The notes under the pieces are model-generated. The model worked only from the letters and a program-made list of their open reading frames with translations. It was not told the origin of the DNA and made no database searches. A program made the position numbers and the translations under genes. Of a stretch of DNA of 41,952 nucleotides, positions 1 to 8,088 are shown piece by piece. Numbering within the stretch: position 1 is the first letter of the stretch; every line of letters starts with the position of its first letter. The stretch is taken from contig JAHEYK010000007.1 of the NCBI GenBank assembly GCA_023251625.1, forward strand, positions 1 to 41,952, given 5' to 3'. The DNA is from Bacteroidota bacterium. GTDB taxonomy: Bacteria > Bacteroidota > Bacteroidia > Palsa-948.

Positions 1-1323
1 GAGCCTGCAAAAATTACACTGGCCGATACACTTAAAAATGCTTCCTGCGGAAGTTCGGATGGAGCTGCGGGAGTTATTGTTTCGGGTGGCACTTCTCCGT
101 ATTCATATGCATGGAGCACCGGAGGAACTACACAGATCATCAGCAACATTGCTGCCGGAAGTTATTCGGTAATGGTAACTGATAATAAAGGTTGCACAAA
201 AACAGGAATGGGTGTTATTGTGAATGTGGGCGGAGCCGTAGTCGCAGTTGATTCTATTGTCAAACCTGGATGTGGCACCGGTAAAGGAGCAATTTATATT
301 TCTATCACCGGAGGAACGCCTCCTTACACTTATCTTTGGACGAATGGTGCGACTACTCAGGATATTACCGGACTTTCCGCTGGGAATTACGGAGTCACTG
401 TTTACAGTAATGGAAATCCCTGCACCGGAGCGTTCAGCGGGTTGATGCCTGCATACATTCCTGTCGCACCAAAAGTATGTATCGTGTCGGTAGATACTTC
501 GAATGGGAAAAATGTATGCGTGTTTGAAAAAGACCCCGTTGCAAATCTTGGTCTTTCAAAATATAATTTTTATAGGGAGACAACTGTGGCAGGAGTTTAT
601 CAGCTTTTGGGAAGTAAATCCGCGACCCTGCCAAGCATCTGGACGGATCAGAGCGCGAACCCGCTGCAGCGTTCATGGAGATACAGAATCACTGCCGTAG
701 ATACTTGCGGAAACGAATCTGCGCTGAGTGTTTACCACAAAACGGTTCACCTTGCTGCCAATGTCGGCATCAACAATGATGTGAACCTTATCTGGGATAA
801 CTACGAAGGTTTTGCGTTCGGAACATTTATCATTTATCGTTACACGCCTGCTTCCGGCTGGGTGGCATACGATTCCATTGCGAGCAATGCCTTTGCTTAT
901 ACAGATATGAATCCTCCAATCCCTATTATTGATGTATATTACTTTGTGGGAATGAGACACCCCGCGGGATGCAATATTACGCTTTCAAAAAATCCGGATC
1001 CGATGACCAATAATTTGAATTTGTCAAAATCAAATGTGAACAGGATCAATCCTTCCAACCCGAATGCGGTGCCTTCAACAGAAGATGTTTACTCAATGGT
1101 GATGGTGTATCCTAATCCTTCGAAGAATCAGTTTCAGGTTTCAGGATTAAAAAATAAAGTTCAGAACGTTGAAGTGTATAACGTATTTGGAGAGAAAGTT
1201 TATCAAACCGTATTTACTTCTGCCAGCGCAATCCTTAATTTGAATTTGTCAGATGGAATTTATTTCCTGAAGATCAAAAGTGATGAAGGAGCCGTTACCA
1301 AGAAGATCGTCATTCAGAAATAG
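1..1323 (+). CDS. SprB-repeat surface protein with T9SS type A C-terminal domain (5' end outside window)
   Basis: The reading frame is open from the first base, so the gene begins upstream of the window; 440 residues are visible. Two SprB-like repeats can be read near the start (ITGGTPPYTYLWTNGATT, GLSAGNYGVTV and a sister copy), a type found in gliding adhesins and cell-surface proteins. A middle part with Fn3/Ig-like character follows (SWRYRITAVDTCGNESALS). The last ~75 residues form a type A T9SS sorting domain: VYPNPSKNQFQVSG, then VYNVFGEKVYQ, then LSDGIYFLKI and a KKIVIQK end. The protein should therefore cross the outer membrane by T9SS and be released or attached to the surface. Its ligand is unknown. 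A strong terminator follows directly, so it is the last gene of its transcript. Confidence 0.9.
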   Translation, partial: EPAKITLADTLKNASCGSSDGAAGVIVSGGTSPYSYAWSTGGTTQIISNIAAGSYSVMVTDNKGCTKTGMGVIVNVGGAVVAVDSIVKPGCGTGKGAIYISITGGTPPYTYLWTNGATTQDITGLSAGNYGVTVYSNGNPCTGAFSGLMPAYIPVAPKVCIVSVDTSNGKNVCVFEKDPVANLGLSKYNFYRETTVAGVYQLLGSKSATLPSIWTDQSANPLQRSWRYRITAVDTCGNESALSVYHKTVHLAANVGINNDVNLIWDNYEGFAFGTFIIYRYTPASGWVAYDSIASNAFAYTDMNPPIPIIDVYYFVGMRHPAGCNITLSKNPDPMTNNLNLSKSNVNRINPSNPNAVPSTEDVYSMVMVYPNPSKNQFQVSGLKNKVQNVEVYNVFGEKVYQTVFTSASAILNLNLSDGIYFLKIKSDEGAVTKKIVIQK

Positions 1324-1346
1324 GTTGTAATAGACCCGATATTTAT

Positions 1347-1389
1347 AACCCATCTTTTCAGAACGTGCTGAGAAGGTGGGTTTCTTTTT
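1347..1389 (+). terminator. Rho-independent terminator after the SprB-repeat gene
   Basis: A 15-bp stem (arms 1347-1361 and 1368-1382, two G-U pairs) with the 6-nt loop AACGTG is followed by TCTTTTT. The hairpin separates the first gene from the Kelch gene, whose -7 box starts 4 bases further on. Confidence 0.85.
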
Positions 1390-1392
1390 GCC

Positions 1393-1400
1393 TATTTTTG
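1393..1400 (+). promoter_or_regulatory. -7 promoter element TATTTTTG of the first Kelch gene
   Basis: Exact match to the Bacteroidota -7 consensus TAnnTTTG. It lies just after the terminator and only 5 nt before the GTG at 1406. I see no TTG at the usual distance upstream, so the call rests on the -7 box and its position. Confidence 0.55.
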
Positions 1401-1405
1401 CAGCC

Positions 1406-3502
1406 GTGAATAAAAAGCACTTTTCCCTTTTCCTTTTTTTTATTTCATCGCTGTGTTTTTCCCAAACATGGACGGCAAAGAATAATTTCCCCGGAGCGGC
1501 ACGATTTGCTGCGGTTGCTTTTCCTATTAACGGCAAGGGCTATTACGGCATGGGTAACGGCCCCGGATTTGGATGGTTCCTGAATAATTTTTGGGAGTAT
1601 GACCCGACAACAGATTCATGGACCCAAAAGGCAAATTTTGCCGGAGGCATAAGAGGATATATGAGCTGCTTTGCCATCGGTAATAAGGGTTATGCAGGCA
1701 TGGGATATAACAGCACTATTTATCTGAACGATCTGTGGGAATACAATCCGGTTACAAATGTATGGACACAAATGGCAAACCTGCCTGGCCCTGGAAGGGG
1801 TTTAGCAGGTTCTTTCAGCGTTAATGGTAAAGGATATGTTGGAACAGGCCAGCAAACAGGACCTGCTTTGCAAGATCTATGGGAGTATAATCCCGGAACA
1901 AATAGTTGGGTACAAAAAGGAAATTTTCCCGGAGTTGCCAGGCAGGATATTGACCGTGCTGTATTTACCATAGGCAACTTTGCGTACTGGGGAACGGGCA
2001 CTGATGGATGGAATGGCCTGGATGATTTTTGGCAATACGATCCGGCCACAGATACCTGGACCCAAAAAGCAAATTATCCGGCAAAAAGATTTGGCCTGAC
2101 GGGATTCAGTATTTGCGGAATGGGTTATTTGGGTTTTGGCGAAGACATGCCATCGTATGTCGATCACAATACTTTTTATACGTACGACCCGGCGGCTAAC
2201 ACATGGACGGCAGTTGCTTCGTGCCCCGGAACCGGAAGGTGCGATGCGCCCGCTATGGTCATAAACAATAAAGCCTATTTAGGAACCGGAAATAATTTTA
2301 ATACAAGCGTATTGAAAGACTGGTGGGAGTTCACTCCGTCTGGAGTAGGATCACTGACCATCACTGCAACCAATTCAGTTGTCTGCCCGGGAACAACGGT
2401 TACATTGAATGCTACCGGTGGGAGCAATTATAACTGGAACACAGGCGCTACCACTTCTTCTATTATTGTTACACCAAGCACTTCCACTACTTATACGGTG
2501 ACTGATCCGGGAAATCCCTGTTCTTCGGCAGGAACAATCCTTATATCTGTAATTACCCAGCCGCATATCACTATTGCCGGAAGTGCCTCTGTTTGTTTGG
2601 GAACTTCTGAGTTACTTACCGCTGTAGGCGGTGGAAATTATTCATGGAGCACAGGGGCCACCACTATTTCTATTTCTGTTTCTCCCACAGCTACAACAAC
2701 CTATTCTGTTGTTGCTGCAACCGGTACCTGTGCTGATACCGGGTATTTCACCGTGTCGGTTATTCAACCACCTGTTGCTCAGATTGCGTGTGTGGATACT
2801 CTTTGTTCTGGCCAAACAGGTATTCTCTCGGCATCAGGAGGAAATACATATTTATGGAGTAACGGATCAACGGCCTCTGCTATTACAGTTTCTCCCAGCG
2901 CTAATACCACTTATTCTGTGATCGTTTCTAACAGCGGATGTAACGATACCGCTAATTGTTCGGTGGTGGTCAAGCCTTCGCCTACTGTAAATGCAGGGCC
3001 GGATGTTACGATCAATTCAGGCGAGAGTACAACGCTTTCTGCTACAGGTTCCGGAGCAAGTAATTATTCCTGGGGCAGTGGATTGGATACTGCTGTGATT
3101 GTTGTTTCACCTTCAGCTACTACTTTTTATGTGGTCACGCTGGCCGGTGCAAACGGTTGTCCGGCTCAGGATACAGTAATTGTTTTTGTTGAACAGATCG
3201 ATTGCTCCTTTTCATCCCCTGATGAATTTTTCATTCCCAATGCTTTTTCCCCTAACGGTGATGGTGAGAACGACAGCCTTAAATTATACTTCAAAAATAT
3301 TTCCTGTATTACCGAGTTTACATTCAATGTGTATAACCGTTGGGGTGAAAATGTTTTTGAAACAAATATCCCTGTTACGGAATGGGATGGTTCTTACAAA
3401 GGAAAAAAAGAAGGCACGGAGGTGTTTATCTATTATATGAAAGCGGTTTTGCTTTCGGGTAATGAAGTGGTAAAAAGAGGAAATATTTCCCTAGTGCGAT
3501 AA
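1406..3502 (+). CDS. Kelch-propeller / Ig-module adhesin with T9SS type B C-terminal domain
   Basis: 698 residues if the GTG at 1406 is used; this gives the signal peptide VNKKHFSLFLFFISSLCFSQ. A GTG at 1376 is in frame, but it sits inside the upstream terminator and would add residues with no signal-peptide character. Residues ~20-315 hold six Kelch-like blades of about 50 aa (pattern DLWEYNPxTNxWTQKANFPG ... GKGYxGTG), enough for one six-bladed propeller. Four Ig-like modules of ~70 aa follow (VCxGxxxTLxATGG, YxWSTGATT, SPTATTTYSV). The end is a gliding-motility-type CTD: FIPNAFSPNGDGENDSLKL, FNVYNRWGENVFE, WDGSYKG, then RGNISLVR. It is probably a secreted surface adhesin or carbohydrate-binding protein; the ligand is unknown. 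Its stop overlaps the converging gene by 12 bp. Confidence 0.88.
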   Translation: MNKKHFSLFLFFISSLCFSQTWTAKNNFPGAARFAAVAFPINGKGYYGMGNGPGFGWFLNNFWEYDPTTDSWTQKANFAGGIRGYMSCFAIGNKGYAGMGYNSTIYLNDLWEYNPVTNVWTQMANLPGPGRGLAGSFSVNGKGYVGTGQQTGPALQDLWEYNPGTNSWVQKGNFPGVARQDIDRAVFTIGNFAYWGTGTDGWNGLDDFWQYDPATDTWTQKANYPAKRFGLTGFSICGMGYLGFGEDMPSYVDHNTFYTYDPAANTWTAVASCPGTGRCDAPAMVINNKAYLGTGNNFNTSVLKDWWEFTPSGVGSLTITATNSVVCPGTTVTLNATGGSNYNWNTGATTSSIIVTPSTSTTYTVTDPGNPCSSAGTILISVITQPHITIAGSASVCLGTSELLTAVGGGNYSWSTGATTISISVSPTATTTYSVVAATGTCADTGYFTVSVIQPPVAQIACVDTLCSGQTGILSASGGNTYLWSNGSTASAITVSPSANTTYSVIVSNSGCNDTANCSVVVKPSPTVNAGPDVTINSGESTTLSATGSGASNYSWGSGLDTAVIVVSPSATTFYVVTLAGANGCPAQDTVIVFVEQIDCSFSSPDEFFIPNAFSPNGDGENDSLKLYFKNISCITEFTFNVYNRWGENVFETNIPVTEWDGSYKGKKEGTEVFIYYMKAVLLSGNEVVKRGNISLVR
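2350..3190 (+). repeat. Four tandem Ig-like modules (about 210 bp each)
   Basis: In-frame tandem modules of about 70 codons, each with a CxG(Q/T) motif, a SATGG/SASGG turn, a (S/N)W(S/N)xG motif and an SPTxxTTYSV strand. The fourth module, next to the T9SS domain, has TINSGES where the others have a cysteine. Confidence 0.8.
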
Positions 3503-5008
3503 TTGTCGGGATTTCTCCTTTACGATCTCAGAAAATTTACGGTTTTCGATCTTGCTTTCTATCCACGACAGGTAATCGAAACTAAGAAGCGGGATCTTTT
3601 CGTAATTGTCGGATGCTAAGGGCAGCAGGTCTTTCTTTAAGTTTTTAAACTGATCAAGCATTTCTTTTTTTGAATCTGCGCGGAAGAGGCGTTTCCCCAG
3701 GTAATCCAGTAATATATTTTCGAATTTATAGAGCCGCTTTTTCGATGAAAGATAGCGGTGCAAGGAACGGGTGAGGTGAGGGATCAGATCTTCGTGGCCC
3801 TTTTCAAAATGTGCGATCAGGTAAAAGAGCTTGATCTGCATCTCGATGTCCGGGCGCAGGCGCAGTATATCTTCCTGACTGAGTATTTTATTCAGCCATT
3901 CGATGCACTTGCTGAAATTTTCTGCTCCGAAATAAAGTCGCGCTATCTGTGAATACAGAATGAGATTCACCATCTTGTCCAGCTTGTGTTCTTCGAGCTG
4001 AAGTGCTTGCGTAAGTTTTTCGACTTCGGGTACACCCTCTTTGAATTTTCCGGTCCGGATATAATAATCCAGGTTATTGTCGTGGAAGTTATAGAATATC
4101 CAGATTTTCTCCCTCTCTGTGTTTACACGTGAATAATTTTGCTGCATCAGGTCGAGGTAATATTTTGACTGATCATATCTCTTTAGCCTGTTACAAGCAT
4201 GGATCGCTGTGTGAAGAGCAAAAAGAAAATTTTGAATCGATAGTTCTGTTTTTTCAGGATTGGCAAGGAAGAGCTCCACATTTTTTTTACAATACTTATA
4301 TTCTTTTAGTGGGTCGCCGGCCAGGCTGTGATAGAGGGACAGGGTATGAAGCACCAGATTCTTGCAGCGAAATGTAACCGCCTTTTTTTCATTACGTATC
4401 AAAGGGTCATTTACCAGCTTTTTTAGCTCTTGCATTTCTTTTGTGCTTCGTGCTGTTCCTAATTGTGCAAGCCGGGTAATGATCTTATTTGCGAGGCGGT
4501 GGTATTGTATCTCTATCTGAAGCTGGGATATATTTTCTTTTTTTTCTTCCAGTGCTTTTGCTGCTTCCGGAAGCTGCTGGTTTCGCCAGGCCAGTGTGTG
4601 TTCCATGGTGGATATTTCCAGCAAGTAATCGTTAAGATCATTTTGTTTTGCGAGCTCCTTGGCTTTTTTTAGCAGCTTATGATGAAGGGAGTATAAGCCT
4701 TTGTTAAATAAGATATCGGCTTGGGTAAGTAGGTTTCTTACTTGTGCGCGTTTGCTCGATGAAAGAGATGCAATCTTGTTGAGGATAAGTCGCTGCAGGT
4801 AATTTTTTTGGAATGAAAGAACATTTTTCGTTATTTTTAATTTAGCAAGTATCTCTTTTTCATCATACACAGATTGATGCGCAATGATGTCAAACATCTG
4901 CATGTATTGCTTTTCGCCCGATTCAATGGATGCGGATAACTTGAAAAAACGTTTTTCATGCTTATTAAGCGAGTGAATGAGTGAAAAAAGTTCTTCTGTG
5001 CGCTTCAT
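3491..5008 (-). CDS. Helical repeat protein of unknown function (505 aa)
   Basis: The frame translates to a 505-residue, strongly alpha-helical, charged protein (MKRTEELFSLIHSLNKHEKRFFKL...) with no signal peptide, membrane segment or catalytic motif that I recognise. Its helix-pair spacing and patterns such as KYYLDLMQQNYSR and LYSQIARLYFGAENFSKCIEWLNKIL suggest a TPR-like solenoid, and thus a scaffold or protein-binding role in the cytoplasm. That is inference only. It is the only - strand gene inside the secreted-protein cluster. Its 3' end overlaps that of the Kelch gene tail to tail by 12 bp. Upstream a TAAATTTG box (5052-5059 on the opposite strand) fits the -7 consensus and would give a leader of about 40 nt. 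Confidence 0.8.
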   Translation of the reverse strand: MKRTEELFSLIHSLNKHEKRFFKLSASIESGEKQYMQMFDIIAHQSVYDEKEILAKLKITKNVLSFQKNYLQRLILNKIASLSSSKRAQVRNLLTQADILFNKGLYSLHHKLLKKAKELAKQNDLNDYLLEISTMEHTLAWRNQQLPEAAKALEEKKENISQLQIEIQYHRLANKIITRLAQLGTARSTKEMQELKKLVNDPLIRNEKKAVTFRCKNLVLHTLSLYHSLAGDPLKEYKYCKKNVELFLANPEKTELSIQNFLFALHTAIHACNRLKRYDQSKYYLDLMQQNYSRVNTEREKIWIFYNFHDNNLDYYIRTGKFKEGVPEVEKLTQALQLEEHKLDKMVNLILYSQIARLYFGAENFSKCIEWLNKILSQEDILRLRPDIEMQIKLFYLIAHFEKGHEDLIPHLTRSLHRYLSSKKRLYKFENILLDYLGKRLFRADSKKEMLDQFKNLKKDLLPLASDNYEKIPLLSFDYLSWIESKIENRKFSEIVKEKSRQLSH

Positions 5009-5051
5009 GGGTCAATAATGAAACTAAGCCTGTCAAGACTATATAACTGCA

Positions 5052-5059
5052 CAAATTTA
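5052..5059 (-). promoter_or_regulatory. -7 promoter element TAAATTTG of the helical protein gene
   Basis: Exact TAnnTTTG match on the - strand, 43 nt before the ATG at 5008. No matching -33 TTG was found at the usual spacing. Confidence 0.45.
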
Positions 5060-5126
5060 CAAATAATTGGCATTAGTAGGGTGTTTTGGGTTTATAATGA
5101 GGGAGTACATTTGGATTTTATTTAAT

Positions 5127-5134
5127 TATTTTTG
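5127..5134 (+). promoter_or_regulatory. -7 promoter element TATTTTTG of the second Kelch gene
   Basis: Exact TAnnTTTG match, 23 nt before the chosen ATG at 5158. It overlaps the upstream in-frame ATG at 5137 closely enough that the transcript would start at or after that codon, which supports the later start. Confidence 0.5.
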
Positions 5135-5157
5135 TTTTGCAACTTTACCAAATAATA

Positions 5158-7932
5158 ATGAAAACAAAACGATCATACCTGATTTGCATTTTAGCCCTGG
5201 CGCCATCCTTTTTTGTGTCTTTCGTATTTTCTCAATCATGGACTCCCAAAGCGAATTTTGGCGGAACAACAAGAAGTGCGGCCAGTGGCTTCTCCATCGG
5301 CACAAAGGGATATATAACACTTGGGGAAGATATTAACGGAATGAATAATGATCTCTGGGAATGGGACCAGCCTACGAATGCCTGGACGCAGAAAGCGAAT
5401 TTTCCGGGAAAAGCACGCTGCCAGGCAGGAGCGTTTTCTGTCGGGACAAAAGGATATGTGGGAACCGGATTTGATGGGAATTTTTACGATGATTTTTATG
5501 AATGGGATCAGGCAACCAATACCTGGACGCAGAAAGCGAATGTTCCGGGAGGGGTGAGGGGAGACCCCGTTTGTTTTCATATAGGGAACAAAGGATATCT
5601 TGGAACAGGATATCTTTTTGGTCCGGTGGCGAATGATTTTTACGAATACGATCCTGTCTTGAACACCTGGACCCAGATGGCCAACGTAGGAGGAATGCAG
5701 CGGTACGCGGCTGCTGGTTTCGCGATCGGAACAAAAGGATACATCGGCACCGGTGTAAACATTGTTCCCGGATTTCCACAATCAACCATTACGTATCTGA
5801 ATGATTTTTGGGAATGGAGCCAATCTAATAATACATGGACACAAAAGGCAAATTTTCCCGGCACTATACGCGGAGAAACATCCGGTTTTTCTATAGGCAA
5901 ACATGGTTATATGGGTATCGGAACCACTAAGATAGGTACAGGAACCGTTTCTACTTTTTATAAATATGACCCGGTAACCAATGCATGGATCCCCATCCCC
6001 AATTTTGGAGGAGGCCTTCGCGAGATGGCTGCCAGTTTCTCGATTGGCTGTTACGGATACATCGCCACCGGTTTTATCAATGACCAGCAGGCAGCATATA
6101 AAAAAGATCTCTGGGAATACTACGATCCAACTGATACGACCTGTGGTTGCACCATCACTGCCTCTGCGAATGGAAATACAACAATTTGCTCGGGAAGTTC
6201 TGCAACGCTTACGGCATCGGGTGGAACAGGTTATGCCTGGACCACGGGAGGAACAACTTCTTCTATTGTTGTTTCGCCAACCTCCACTTCATCCTATTCT
6301 GTGGTTGTATCTAACGGATCTTCCTGCACGGACCTTGCTTCCGTGACAGTAACCATTGCGCCACCTCCTGTTGCATCTGTGAACAGCAATCAAACCATTT
6401 GTGCCGGGCAAAGCGCAACGCTTTCTGCATCGGGTGGATCAAATTATTCCTGGAGCAACGGTGCCACCACAACTTCTATTGCTGTTTCTCCAACAACGAC
6501 TACAAATTATTCTGTTACTGTTTCAAACGGGCCTTCTTGTTCAAGTACCGCTTTTGTAACGATCACAGTGAGCCCTTCGCCTGTCCCAACCATATCGGGA
6601 ACTATTCTTCTCTGCCAGGGGGATGTAACAACCCTTACCGCGTCAAACGGATCAAATTATACCTGGAACACCGGTGTTACCAGCGCTGTTATCACTGTCA
6701 ATCCGTCTTCAACAACATCGTATACGGTTGTTTCAACAAATTCAAACGGATGCACTGCTTCGGCAACTGTTACTGTCTCTGTTGCTCAGCCTCCTATTGC
6801 AACTGTTTCCGGTACTACCATCTGTGCAGGCCAGACCGCAACACTTACAGCGGGCGGGGTAGGAAATTATTCCTGGAGTAATGGAGCAACCACCAACCCC
6901 ATTATAGTTTCTCCTACGGCAAACACGACTTATTCTGTCATTGTTTCAGCCGGAAGCTGCGTGGATACTGCAGCTGCCATGGTTACTGTTGTTCCGGGTG
7001 TTACAGCAAGTATCTCCGGCAACACCGTACTTTGTCTCGGAGATAAGACAACGCTTACCGCTTCGGGTGGAGGAAATTATTCGTGGAACACCGGCTCATC
7101 GTCTAATATCATCGTAGTGCAGCCGGTATCAAATTTTGTTTGCTCGGTGGTTACATCCAATGCAAACGGATGCACCGCTTTGGCATCGATAACAGTAACT
7201 GTTTCTTCGCCTCCCATAGCTTCTGCAAGCGGTACAACTGTTTGTATGGGGCAGAATGCAATACTTACCGCAACCGGCGGAGGTAATTATTCCTGGAGTA
7301 ATGGTGCCACTACTTCTTCTATCACTGTTACACCAATTTCTGCCGCAACTTATTCCGTTATTGTTTCGATCGGTTCCTGCGTTGATACCGCAAGCGCATC
7401 GGTGGGTGTTGTTCCAAGCCCGACTGTTGTAGTGTCAAGCAATGTAACGATCACGCAGGGGCAAAGCACAACGCTGTCTGCAACAGGAGGTGGAAATTAT
7501 ACCTGGAGCAATGGGGAAACTACCGCTTCTATTTCTGTTGCACCCGCAGCAACCACTACGTTTTGTGTAGTGGCCGATAATGGCAGCTGTTCGGATACTG
7601 CGTGTGTGATAGTGGTGGTAGAGCCAATAGACTGTTCGTTTGGAACTGTGGGAGAACTTTTTATCCCGAATGCATTTTCTCCTAACGGAGATGGTGAAAA
7701 TGAGCGCCTAAAACTTTTGTATGGAAATTATTCCTGTATTGATACGTATAAATTCGCAGTGTATAACCGTTGGGGAGAGAAGGTGTTTGAATCTGAAATA
7801 CCCGGGGAAGAGTGGGATGGAACCTACAATGGAAAATTAGAGAATACAGCAGTATTCGCCTGGTACATGACCGCTGTATTGGTAAACGGAGATAAGATTG
7901 AGCGAAAAGGAAATATAAGTCTCGTCAGATAA
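5158..7932 (+). CDS. Kelch-propeller / seven Ig-module adhesin with T9SS type B C-terminal domain
   Basis: 924 residues from ATG 5158, which gives the signal peptide MKTKRSYLICILALAPSFFV...FSQ; the ATG seven codons upstream lies beside the -7 box and is less likely. Six Kelch-like blades occupy residues ~25-325 (WTQKANFPG, GTKGYVGTG, NDFWEW). Seven Ig-like modules of ~70 aa follow (TICAGQSATLSASGG, NYSWSNGATT, SPTTTTNYSV). The last ~90 residues are a gliding-type T9SS CTD (FIPNAFSPNGDGENERLKL, FAVYNRWGEKVFE, WDGTYNG, RKGNISLVR). The layout equals that of the gene at 1406 with three more Ig modules, so the two are paralogues. Expected place: cell surface or medium, role adhesion or glycan binding (inference). 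Confidence 0.88.
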   Translation: MKTKRSYLICILALAPSFFVSFVFSQSWTPKANFGGTTRSAASGFSIGTKGYITLGEDINGMNNDLWEWDQPTNAWTQKANFPGKARCQAGAFSVGTKGYVGTGFDGNFYDDFYEWDQATNTWTQKANVPGGVRGDPVCFHIGNKGYLGTGYLFGPVANDFYEYDPVLNTWTQMANVGGMQRYAAAGFAIGTKGYIGTGVNIVPGFPQSTITYLNDFWEWSQSNNTWTQKANFPGTIRGETSGFSIGKHGYMGIGTTKIGTGTVSTFYKYDPVTNAWIPIPNFGGGLREMAASFSIGCYGYIATGFINDQQAAYKKDLWEYYDPTDTTCGCTITASANGNTTICSGSSATLTASGGTGYAWTTGGTTSSIVVSPTSTSSYSVVVSNGSSCTDLASVTVTIAPPPVASVNSNQTICAGQSATLSASGGSNYSWSNGATTTSIAVSPTTTTNYSVTVSNGPSCSSTAFVTITVSPSPVPTISGTILLCQGDVTTLTASNGSNYTWNTGVTSAVITVNPSSTTSYTVVSTNSNGCTASATVTVSVAQPPIATVSGTTICAGQTATLTAGGVGNYSWSNGATTNPIIVSPTANTTYSVIVSAGSCVDTAAAMVTVVPGVTASISGNTVLCLGDKTTLTASGGGNYSWNTGSSSNIIVVQPVSNFVCSVVTSNANGCTALASITVTVSSPPIASASGTTVCMGQNAILTATGGGNYSWSNGATTSSITVTPISAATYSVIVSIGSCVDTASASVGVVPSPTVVVSSNVTITQGQSTTLSATGGGNYTWSNGETTASISVAPAATTTFCVVADNGSCSDTACVIVVVEPIDCSFGTVGELFIPNAFSPNGDGENERLKLLYGNYSCIDTYKFAVYNRWGEKVFESEIPGEEWDGTYNGKLENTAVFAWYMTAVLVNGDKIERKGNISLVR
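6139..7625 (+). repeat. Seven tandem Ig-like modules
   Basis: Seven in-frame modules of 207-213 bp. Modules 4-6 match modules 5-7 of the next gene in order, including the linkers VPGVTA and the SIGSCxDTASASV ending. The last module lacks the first cysteine (TITQGQS in place of T(I/V)CxGQ). Confidence 0.85.
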
Positions 7933-8088
7933 AAATAAAAAGCGCTTATCCCTTCTCCTTTGTTTCGCTAATATCATGTTTCTTGGATGTATAATATAAG
8001 ATGAATTATATCCTTCCTTCTTTGATAAATAACACACTTTTTTATATAATTTGCATTCGCAGCTAAAGTATTAAGTCCAGACTAAATA

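Noticed and set aside
1376-1405. Earlier GTG start of the first Kelch gene
   Set aside because: The codon lies in the 3' arm of the upstream terminator and ahead of the -7 box; the signal peptide begins at the GTG at 1406.
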